Shown here piece after piece: positions 1 to 7,689 of a stretch of 33,704 nt of DNA. The DNA comes from Bacillota bacterium (GTDB lineage Bacteria > Bacillota > Clostridia > Caldicoprobacterales > DTU083). The notes under the pieces are model-generated. The model made no database searches, was not told the DNA's origin, and saw nothing but the letters and a program-made list of their open reading frames with translations. The position numbers and the translations under genes are program-made. Where the stretch lies: NCBI GenBank assembly GCA_029777885.1, contig JAKORJ010000031.1:1-33704 (forward strand), given 5' to 3'. Within the stretch, counting starts at the first letter, position 1, and every line of letters begins with the position of its first letter.

Positions 1-2
1 CC

Positions 3-302
3 AAGCCCAGGAGGACCTCCTTTGAGCCTGAGGATATGTTCTATGCCCACATCGCCGGCATGGATGCCTTTGCAAGAGGGCTGAAGATCGCCCACAAGAT
101 GCTATCGGACGGCAAGCTTGAGAAATTCGTCCAGGAGAGATACTCCAGCTACACCAGGGGCATCGGCGCTGATATAGTAAACGGCAAGGTCGGGTTCAAG
201 GAGCTCGAGCAGTATGCGCTCAACAACACCATAACCAACACCTCCGGCAGGCAGGAAGTCCTTGAAGCCCTTGTCAACCAGTATATACTCGGTGACATAT
301 AA
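3..302 (+). CDS. xylA: Xylose isomerase, C-terminal part (5' truncated by window start)
   Basis: Reading frame is open from base 3: [34 protein letters not shown]...[28 protein letters not shown], matching the xylose isomerase C-terminus. Confidence 0.9.
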   Translation, partial: KPRRTSFEPEDMFYAHIAGMDAFARGLKIAHKMLSDGKLEKFVQERYSSYTRGIGADIVNGKVGFKELEQYALNNTITNTSGRQEVLEALVNQYILGDI

Positions 303-351
303 AGTCTTGACCACCCTTGCATGAACTGACAGAAGCATAATACCCAACAGG

Positions 352-390
352 CACAATGCATGATTTTATGATCATGCATTGTGTTTATTT
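352..390 (+). terminator. Rho-independent-like terminator after xylA
   Basis: Perfect inverted repeat cacaatgcatgat / atcatgcattgtg (13 bp, 6-nt loop) followed by tttattt. Confidence 0.75.
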
Positions 391-437
391 CAGCTCTTCA
401 TTGGTTATATATAAAACAGTACATTATTGAGGAGGGA

Positions 438-821
438 ATGATAATGGATTCTTTAGGAAAGCTGCTGCAAACCGGTGACTGGAAGGGTGAGAAGCACGTA
501 CCGGTCATACATATGCCTGAAGAAGTGGCAGTAGGCGAAGATTTCGAAATCACGGTGTCCATAGGGGATGCTATCAAGCATCCGAACACGCTGGAGCATC
601 ACATTGCCTGGATCAAGGTCTTCTATTTCGAAGACGGCGGCAAGTTCCCGGTCGAGCTGGCGACCTTCAACTTCACCGCCCACGGTGAAGCAGGAGCCTT
701 TGCAGAGCCGGTCGGCAGGGTGGCTGTCAGGCTCAACAAGTGCGGTACCATATTAGCGTTGAGCTACTGCAACATCCACGGGCTCTGGGAAAATACCGCA
801 AAAGTCAAGGTGAAAGCTTAA
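438..821 (+). CDS. Class II superoxide reductase / neelaredoxin-like (desulfoferrodoxin iron-binding domain)
   Basis: Protein MIMDSLGKLLQTGDWKGEKHVPVIHMPEEVAVGEDFEITVSIG..HPNTLEHHIAWIKVFY...LSYCNIHGLWE has the H...HxxxH and CNxHG iron ligands. ATG at 438 follows gaggaggg. Confidence 0.88.
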   Translation: MIMDSLGKLLQTGDWKGEKHVPVIHMPEEVAVGEDFEITVSIGDAIKHPNTLEHHIAWIKVFYFEDGGKFPVELATFNFTAHGEAGAFAEPVGRVAVRLNKCGTILALSYCNIHGLWENTAKVKVKA

Positions 822-869
822 GCATACAGCTAGATCACGTACATACGTATAGACGAAGGTTCATACAAA

Positions 870-919
870 ATAAAATGACACTATGAACGGAAGGCCGGTT
901 CATCAGTGTCATTTTTGTT
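870..919. terminator. Bidirectional terminator between convergent genes
   Basis: Long inverted repeat aaaatgacactatgaac ... gttcatcagtgtcattttt with T tracts on both strands. Confidence 0.8.
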
Positions 920-921
920 TA

Positions 922-1599
922 TCATTTCTCCCAGTCTATGCCCTCCCTTATTATCCTCATCGGGTTCCCGACTGCCAGGCAGTTGGGGGGCACGTCCTTG
1001 TTCACCAGGGTATTGGCACCGATCACCGAATTGTCGCCAATAGTCACACCCTTGAGTATCGTGGTATTGCTGCCTATCCAAACCCTGTTTCCGATTTTGA
1101 CCGGCTTGCTTAGCTCATTTGTCGTCCCGTCGGGATAATAGATATGATGGAAGTCCGTATCGATAATAGTGGTGTTCCAGGATATCGCACAGTCACTTCC
1201 TATCTCGATCTCCTTCGAGCAATATATTATGGAATTGGCAGTTATGTATGTATTGTCCCCTATCGTCAGCTTCCCGCCATTGCCCACCACGATACCGACC
1301 CCCGGGCCCAGCTTCACCTTGCCGGCCGCATGAAAGCAGGATTTCCTATACATAAGCAGGCTGGCCTTTGCCTTCGACATATCACCGATATAGCTTCCTC
1401 CAAGATACAGCCTTTTGTCTATCCTGAGCCTGGCTGAAGGCATCATGGATATGGTGCTGCCAAAGTCAGCGAAGATCCTGAACCTGAAAAAGCCGGCGAA
1501 GGCGTAGAACAGGTTTAAGAATACACTGTATATTGCATTCAGTATAAGCCTCGGATGCAGCCATAACCTCTGCAGCCCGAGCCTGAGCTTTCTATGCAT
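922..1599 (-). CDS. Hexapeptide-repeat (left-handed beta-helix) acyltransferase
   Basis: C-terminal hexapeptide-type repeats (IGDNTYITANSIIYCSKEIEIGSDCAISWNTTIIDTDFH...IGNRVWIGSNTTILKGVTIGDNSVIGANTLVNKDVP). Start MHRKL at 1599 follows gaggtg; the ORF extends to 1632. Confidence 0.87.
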   Translation of the reverse strand: MHRKLRLGLQRLWLHPRLILNAIYSVFLNLFYAFAGFFRFRIFADFGSTISMMPSARLRIDKRLYLGGSYIGDMSKAKASLLMYRKSCFHAAGKVKLGPGVGIVVGNGGKLTIGDNTYITANSIIYCSKEIEIGSDCAISWNTTIIDTDFHHIYYPDGTTNELSKPVKIGNRVWIGSNTTILKGVTIGDNSVIGANTLVNKDVPPNCLAVGNPMRIIREGIDWEK

Positions 1600-1671
1600 G
1601 CTTTTCACCTCAAGTAACTGATTCGACAACATTATACAATACCCCTGCTGTCGCCGCCATAATAATCCACC

Positions 1672-2835
1672 TTACACCTTATTTCCTCTATAATAGACCA
1701 GTTCCCCGCTGACGTAGACGCGTTCCACCTTCGTATCCATATCAAGGGGATGGCCGTTCAGCACTGCTATATCAGCGTCCTTGCCAGGCTCAAGGCTGCC
1801 CAGCCTGTCATCGATGCCAAGGATCCTGGCAGGGTTGATCGTAATGGCTTTCAGGGCATCAGCTTCAGGCAGGCCTTCCTGGTGGGCTATGATCGCGGAC
1901 AGCCTTAAGTGCTCTATGGAGTTGTACGGGTGGTCCGTAATGATGGCTATCATGACCCCGGCCTCTGCAAGCTCACGGGCTGTATCGTAACTGCGATTCT
2001 TAAGCTCCATTTTGTCCCTGGGAGTTATCATCGGCCCTACGGCGACCGGGACGTTTTTCTCCTTCAGATAGTCCTTGACAAGATACGCCTCTGTCCCATG
2101 CTCTATCACAAGGCGCATTCCAAACTCCTCTGCCAGCCTGATCCCGGTGGCGATATCGTCAGCCCGGTGGGCGTGTACCCTAACAGGTATTTCCCCGTTC
2201 AAGGCCAACAAGGCGGCCTCCATGTTCAGGTCCCTGTATTCTAGCTTGCCTTGAGCCATAAGCATAGCATAATCCTGGGCCCGTAAAAACAGCGATCGGA
2301 TAAGGGCGGCCGTCCCCATCCTGGTGACCGGCATATCATCAGCCTGGCCGAAGGTTTTTATCGGGTTTTCACCAAGGGCGAGCTTAAGCCCTGCCGGCTG
2401 CCTGACCACCATCTTGTCAATAATATTGCCATAGGTTTTGACCGCCAGGTTGAGCCCGCCTACGGGTATGTTGCTCCCCGGCCCGGTCATCACTGTTGTT
2501 ACCCCGCTTTTCAGCGCATCTGAAAAACCCGGATCATTGGGGTTCACCCCGTCCAGCGCCCTTAGACCCGGCGCCAGAGGGACCGAGGTTTCATTATTGT
2601 CCTTGCCTATCTCCCCCACCTTTTCCTCAAGGATCCCCAGGTGGGTATGGCAGTCAATGAGGCCAGGCATGATATGCTTTTCCTTAAGGTCGACCATGTC
2701 GGCATCAGGTATCCTTACGGGGTCGCCTTCAGCCACTTTCAATATTTTCCCGTCCCCGATCACTATGTACCCAGGATCCATGGTGCCGGCCGTTATCGTA
2801 TGCAGCACCCCGCCATATAGCACGGTGATAGACAT
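1672..2835 (-). CDS. Amidohydrolase family protein (imidazolonepropionase/dihydroorotase-like metal-dependent hydrolase)
   Basis: MPGLIDCHTHLGILE metal-binding motif, VRVHAHRADD, ...PGKDADIAVLNGHPLDMDTKVERVYVSGELVY C-terminus. Confidence 0.87.
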   Translation of the reverse strand: MSITVLYGGVLHTITAGTMDPGYIVIGDGKILKVAEGDPVRIPDADMVDLKEKHIMPGLIDCHTHLGILEEKVGEIGKDNNETSVPLAPGLRALDGVNPNDPGFSDALKSGVTTVMTGPGSNIPVGGLNLAVKTYGNIIDKMVVRQPAGLKLALGENPIKTFGQADDMPVTRMGTAALIRSLFLRAQDYAMLMAQGKLEYRDLNMEAALLALNGEIPVRVHAHRADDIATGIRLAEEFGMRLVIEHGTEAYLVKDYLKEKNVPVAVGPMITPRDKMELKNRSYDTARELAEAGVMIAIITDHPYNSIEHLRLSAIIAHQEGLPEADALKAITINPARILGIDDRLGSLEPGKDADIAVLNGHPLDMDTKVERVYVSGELVYYRGNKV

Positions 2836-2904
2836 CTTGATAACATCACTCCTGCTTACAATGCCTGTTTATATATTTTAGCCAAAAGTAAGATGCAGAT
2901 AACT

Positions 2905-2937
2905 AAAAAGCCCGGTAATCGACTTACCGGGCTTTTA
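2905..2937 (-). terminator. Intrinsic terminator downstream of the solute-binding protein gene
   Basis: Inverted repeat aaaagcccggtaa-tcgac-ttaccgggctttt with U-rich 3' side on the minus strand. Confidence 0.85.
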
Positions 2938-2947
2938 GAGTCTTAGG

Positions 2948-4330
2948 TTAATCGTTCGAGAGGAAGTCGTCGAGCGCTTGCTGCAAGGTGTCGAAGTACT
3001 CATCGATTATCTGGGAAACGGTCTTGTCGCCCTTCAGCAAGGAATCCTGCGGACCCCACCAGGTCTCTACGCAGCCTTTTACAGCACCCCAGATACCAAC
3101 GGATACGGATGCGTTGGTATCGTACATATACTCAAGCACTTCAAAGTAGGCTTCGTCGCGGGCCCTGTCCTCATGGCCTTCCTTCCAGGAGTCGGGTTCG
3201 TCCTCTGGGAAGGGATCGGTCCATTTATCCCAGATGAAAGCTACATCTTCAGGATTGGTTACATTCATAGGAATGGTCTGGAAGTTGTGGCCCGTGATAT
3301 AAGCCTTGTAAGACTGATCCGGGTCGTCGGGACCGATCGGGGGCAGGACGATGCTGTAGTCGTCTTCCATGTTGTCCCTGAAGCTGTCAACCTTCCAGTA
3401 CTGATACCAGAACATGCCTACATGGCCCTGCTCGAACATGGTTGCAGCTATATCCCACGGCGGATTGTCGCCATAGAGGAACTTCTTGTAAACAACGTTG
3501 TCTACATTGCAGAGCTTGTAATAATACTCAAGAGCGTTGACAACCTTCTGGTCTCTCAGGTTGAGGGTGGCTTTGCCGTCTGAGAAGGTTGCCATCGTAC
3601 CACCGTTGGAATATACCATGGCCATATCCATATCTATACCGGCAAGGCCCCACTGGTCGATCACGCCGTCATTGTCGGTATCCTTTGTCAATGCCAAAGC
3701 ATACTCTCTCATCTTATCCCAGGTCCACTCTTTTGTCTTCATTAGCTGGTTGGGATAGGTGAGACCGGCTTCATCGAAGATCCTCTTGTTGAAGAAGACC
3801 ATGCCTCTGGGCCACCATTTACCGGTTGCCATGCCGTATACTTTTCCGTCAATGGTAGTAACCCCGGTTGTCATCGGATCCCATTTTTCCTCGCTGAAAT
3901 CAAACCAGTCGTCAAGGGCATGGACCTCGTTCATCTTGACATGCTGGAAGATCCAGTTGTCCTCAAGGGTAGCGATATCTGCATAGGGTGAGCCGCCCAT
4001 GACCGAGGATGAATATGTCTCATTGGTCTGTTCCCAGGGGATGTTGACATACTCAAATGTGAAGTTGTACTTCTCCTCCATCTCGGCTCTGCGCTGTACC
4101 TGACGGTCGCCGCCAGGTGTACCGCCCTGGGGAGTCATATCCCACCAGGCTGCTACCTTGATGACCCTGCCGCCCAGGTCCCTTACCTCTTCGGGTGTGG
4201 GGGAGGGCTCATCAGAAGGCCCAGGTGTCGGAGTTTCCTCAACTACCGGCCGTTTGCAGCTAGCTGCCAATGCAGCGATCAGCACTACGACCATCGTCAA
4301 GGTCAGTAATCTCTTAAGACCTTTTGACAT
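2948..4330 (-). CDS. Extracellular solute-binding protein, family 1 (sugar ABC transporter lipoprotein)
   Basis: Lipoprotein signal ...VLIAALAASCKRP, P/T/E linker, SBP_bac_1-like body (ADIATLEDNWIFQHVK...GKVYGMATGKWWPRGMVFFNKRIFDEAGL), RBS aggagg. Confidence 0.92.
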   Translation of the reverse strand: MSKGLKRLLTLTMVVVLIAALAASCKRPVVEETPTPGPSDEPSPTPEEVRDLGGRVIKVAAWWDMTPQGGTPGGDRQVQRRAEMEEKYNFTFEYVNIPWEQTNETYSSSVMGGSPYADIATLEDNWIFQHVKMNEVHALDDWFDFSEEKWDPMTTGVTTIDGKVYGMATGKWWPRGMVFFNKRIFDEAGLTYPNQLMKTKEWTWDKMREYALALTKDTDNDGVIDQWGLAGIDMDMAMVYSNGGTMATFSDGKATLNLRDQKVVNALEYYYKLCNVDNVVYKKFLYGDNPPWDIAATMFEQGHVGMFWYQYWKVDSFRDNMEDDYSIVLPPIGPDDPDQSYKAYITGHNFQTIPMNVTNPEDVAFIWDKWTDPFPEDEPDSWKEGHEDRARDEAYFEVLEYMYDTNASVSVGIWGAVKGCVETWWGPQDSLLKGDKTVSQIIDEYFDTLQQALDDFLSND

Positions 4331-4455
4331 AACAGAATACCTCCTATATTGTATTTTTATTTATTAAAACCCATAAGGGTCTTAAACTGAACCCGATATT
4401 GACCTTGCTGGTCATACATATTGTACAAAATTCCGTCAGGTATTTATGCAATTTG

Positions 4456-4484
4456 ATTGTATCATATAGGTTATTGCAAGTCAA
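4456..4484 (-). promoter_or_regulatory. Sigma-A-like promoter for the 2948-4330 solute-binding protein
   Basis: Minus-strand TTGACT-17 nt-TACAAT, about 118 nt upstream of the start codon. Confidence 0.65.
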
Positions 4485-4508
4485 TATACCGAAATATAGT
4501 ACATACTT

Positions 4509-5699
4509 CTAAAATCTATCATTGATAAACAGCTTCTTTCGGGCAAACAGCCTTTCCAGCAAATCTGCCTTGTCGTTGACCTCGATCCTGCCTGCTTCCC
4601 TAAGCTGGATAGGTGTTGTGAAGCCTGTAACAAGAGGGCCCAGGTCCTTGATGCCGCATACCAGGTCAGGCTCCTTGTCGACCGCCTTGACCTCGATTAC
4701 CCCTTTGTCCCATGATACGCAGTATCTGCTGGTGTTGACATCCAGGATGTCATCAACAGCTTGTATGACTACGCTGCCGCTGCCCCGCGGAGCGCTTATA
4801 AGCTCCAGGGCAAGGCGGGCATTGACCACCCTGTTCATGCCATTGCTCATGACTTCCTGCCCGATATTATAAGGCTCTGGGAAATACGAAAGGATATCGA
4901 TAAAGGAGGGGCAATCCCATATGAACTTCTCAAACTGCGAAGACATTCCACTTACGAACGCCATGATCCCCTCAAAGGCCTGGGTATCAAGCCAGACAAG
5001 CTCGTCAGCGATCATGTCATGCCCATATTCAGAGGTTTTCCTGATCCTGTGCTTCAAATAGCCGCGCAGGGCATTGCTGCTGTTGTACCATAAATAGATA
5101 TATACATTGTCTTTATAAGGGTCGCCTGAAAAGAATCTCTTCCATAGGTATTCATCCCGGACTACTGCAAGGTTTTTATCAGATATATACTCCTCGTATA
5201 CCGATATAAGGGGCATTTGATCCATATCCCTTGTAAAAAGCCGGACGGTCCCGGTCTGCTTGAAGTGGACCATGCTTGAAAGCGGGATGGAGCACCTGGT
5301 CCGGACCATGTTGAGCTCATAGCCAAACCTGCGATAAAAGGGATGGGAGAAGGGATATAGGTAGGAAAACACATATCCCTTTTCATACATCTCCTGCATG
5401 CAGTGCTGGAATATGCAGCGGATGCCACCTTTTCGCCTTGCTTCAGGATGAGTGGCTACCCCGCCTATCCCGCCCATGGCGACAGAATGCCCGTCATACC
5501 TGACGGTGTACGGCAGCAGCTCAAGGCAGGAACACATCTTGCCGTTCTCGTCAAAGGCTGCCCTGGTGGTTTCATACCCCTTGCGATATTCTTCAGGGTT
5601 GGATTCGGCATCTGAAAAGTCTTGCTCCATAAGAAACGCCAGGTTCTGGATCTTGCGGGCAGTTATTTTTTCCTCGGGTGTGATCGGCCTGACAATCAT
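4509..5699 (-). CDS. GNAT family N-acetyltransferase, Eis-like
   Basis: N-terminal GNAT (GGIGGVATHPEARRKGGIRCIFQHCM), second GNAT half and C-terminal SCP2-like segment; 396 aa, typical of Eis-type proteins. Confidence 0.82.
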   Translation of the reverse strand: MIVRPITPEEKITARKIQNLAFLMEQDFSDAESNPEEYRKGYETTRAAFDENGKMCSCLELLPYTVRYDGHSVAMGGIGGVATHPEARRKGGIRCIFQHCMQEMYEKGYVFSYLYPFSHPFYRRFGYELNMVRTRCSIPLSSMVHFKQTGTVRLFTRDMDQMPLISVYEEYISDKNLAVVRDEYLWKRFFSGDPYKDNVYIYLWYNSSNALRGYLKHRIRKTSEYGHDMIADELVWLDTQAFEGIMAFVSGMSSQFEKFIWDCPSFIDILSYFPEPYNIGQEVMSNGMNRVVNARLALELISAPRGSGSVVIQAVDDILDVNTSRYCVSWDKGVIEVKAVDKEPDLVCGIKDLGPLVTGFTTPIQLREAGRIEVNDKADLLERLFARKKLFINDRF

Positions 5700-5714
5700 A
5701 GTGCGCCCTTTCCG

Positions 5715-6704
5715 TCAACCGACTATGCCGGTCCGTTCGATGCTTTCCACGAAGTACCTCTGTGCCACGATGTATACGAGCAGCAGCGGCAGGATCACCA
5801 GCAGGCTGGCAGTATTCATATACATGGAGCTCAGCGCCGGGGAGAGGTATATCGAGGTTCTGTAAAGATTTGTCAAGTGCAGGGTTATGGCATGGGCTAC
5901 ACCGGTCAAGGCGGTTGATAACACCTTAAGGTCACTCAGGAACAGGCTGGCATAAAATGAGTCAGTCCACTGCCATACAAAGGAGAACAGGAATACTGTC
6001 AGCATAGCCGGCACTGCACTGGGAAGCATGATCTTGTAAAAGGTCCTGAACAGGCCCGCCCCGTCGACATAAGCTGCCTCCTCAAGCTCCTTGGGCATCC
6101 CCCTGAAGAACTGGCGGATAATGTATATATACAGCCCATTCTTAAGCCCCATGCAGGTCGCTGACATGAGGATAAATGGATACGGGCTGTCGAGCAATCT
6201 GATTGGCTTACCCAGGATAAGCTTGAATAAGCCCAGGATGTCAAAATCCTTGAAATGCAGGTACAAGGGTATCATTATAGTCTGGGGAGGCACGATCAGG
6301 GTGATGATGACGAATGCGAACAGTAATCCCCTGCCCTTGAATTTGAACCTGGCAAACCCATAGCCTACTATGGTGCAGGATACGAGCTGCATGATACTTG
6401 TTGCCAGTGAGATTTTAAATGTGTTCCAAAAGGCTGTCGGGTACTTCATGGCGTCGATTACGGTCTTGTAGTTTTCCAGCGTCGGATTTTTGGCGATATA
6501 TTTGACCGATATATCGTAAAGGTCTTTCTCAGGCATGATTGAAACCAGGAACTTGACCATGGTGGGGTATAATATCAGGAAGCATATGCCCGCTATGATA
6601 ACCCCCCTGACGATAGACCAGCCGATTCTGCCCAATGTGTAGCCGGTCAGCCTGTGGCGGCCTAATATTCTAATATTGGTTATTTTTTCGATCATGGCGC
6701 TCAT
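5715..6704 (-). CDS. Carbohydrate ABC transporter permease (MalG/CUT1 type)
   Basis: Multi-TM; EAA loop MPKELEEAAYVDGAGLFRTFYKIMLPSAVPA. Confidence 0.92.
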   Translation of the reverse strand: MSAMIEKITNIRILGRHRLTGYTLGRIGWSIVRGVIIAGICFLILYPTMVKFLVSIMPEKDLYDISVKYIAKNPTLENYKTVIDAMKYPTAFWNTFKISLATSIMQLVSCTIVGYGFARFKFKGRGLLFAFVIITLIVPPQTIMIPLYLHFKDFDILGLFKLILGKPIRLLDSPYPFILMSATCMGLKNGLYIYIIRQFFRGMPKELEEAAYVDGAGLFRTFYKIMLPSAVPAMLTVFLFSFVWQWTDSFYASLFLSDLKVLSTALTGVAHAITLHLTNLYRTSIYLSPALSSMYMNTASLLVILPLLLVYIVAQRYFVESIERTGIVG

Positions 6705-6755
6705 AACATACCTCCAAATTATCAGTAGTCCGGCCTTACTTGAATATTCAAGGGT

Positions 6756-7688
6756 TTATTCCTGATAGAACACCAGCCTGGAGATGATACCGGTTAAGAT
6801 CCCGACAACCAGCATGATAGCTACGAAATATATCCAGGCCATGGCCGAGCTTAAGCCATATTTTGCACTTCGAAAGGCCTCATCCCGGATGATCGTCATC
6901 ACTACGCTGTTGGAATTGGTCAACGTATCGATAACGGTATAAATTGTATTGACCAGGATGAGCGGGCTGACCATCGGGAACGTGATCTTCCAGAAGTTCT
7001 CCCAGCCGGTGGCGCCTTCGATGTTGGATGCTTCAAACAAGGAGGGTGAAATGGATTGCAGGCCGGCCAGGAACACCAGTATCTGGACTCCCGAGGCTGA
7101 GACGATCTCATAAATACGGTTCACCGCGCTTACGATAAAGTCTATGAACCGTGGATCCAGCCTGGTGGAAAGCAGCACTCTCGCCAGCGCCACAGCCTGA
7201 AATGCGCCTTCCTGGGCATCCGTCTGGGTCATTCCCATGGATGACTGCAGCAGGTCCCCGCTGTCGACTGTAACGATGACGCCTGACATCAGAATGACCG
7301 GCAGGAAGAATATCGCCCGGGCAATTGAGCGGCCTCGGAATTTCTGGTTGAGCAGGTTAGCGGCAAAAAAGCTGAATATCACGACCAGGAGTACCTGTGA
7401 CGCCATCGTGCCCAGGCCCTCCGCGATCAATACCATGAAGCTCTTGCCCTGGTTCGATGTTGAAACGTACTCAAACAGGGCATTCCTGTAATAATTGAGC
7501 CCGTTGGGACGCAAGCTGTAACCGCCCGAGACGACTTCGATCACGTTCAGGCTGAATATGAAAGACTGTATCATGGGGAAAAAGAAGAACATCAACAAAC
7601 CTATGACAAAGGGCAGCACGAACAGATATCCCATCATGGCTCTTTTTTGTTCAAGCCCCATCCTGCGCTTTTTCTTAATAGCCGCCAT
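6756..7688 (-). CDS. Sugar ABC transporter permease (MalF/UgpA type)
   Basis: Multi-TM; EAA loop ISPSLFEASNIEGATGWENFWKITFPMVSP. Confidence 0.9.
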   Translation of the reverse strand: MAAIKKKRRMGLEQKRAMMGYLFVLPFVIGLLMFFFFPMIQSFIFSLNVIEVVSGGYSLRPNGLNYYRNALFEYVSTSNQGKSFMVLIAEGLGTMASQVLLVVIFSFFAANLLNQKFRGRSIARAIFFLPVILMSGVIVTVDSGDLLQSSMGMTQTDAQEGAFQAVALARVLLSTRLDPRFIDFIVSAVNRIYEIVSASGVQILVFLAGLQSISPSLFEASNIEGATGWENFWKITFPMVSPLILVNTIYTVIDTLTNSNSVVMTIIRDEAFRSAKYGLSSAMAWIYFVAIMLVVGILTGIISRLVFYQE

Positions 7689-7689
7689 A

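Noticed and set aside
2978-3583. 201-aa plus-strand ORF opposite the lipoprotein SBP
   Set aside because: Antisense shadow of a confident CDS; no domain signal.
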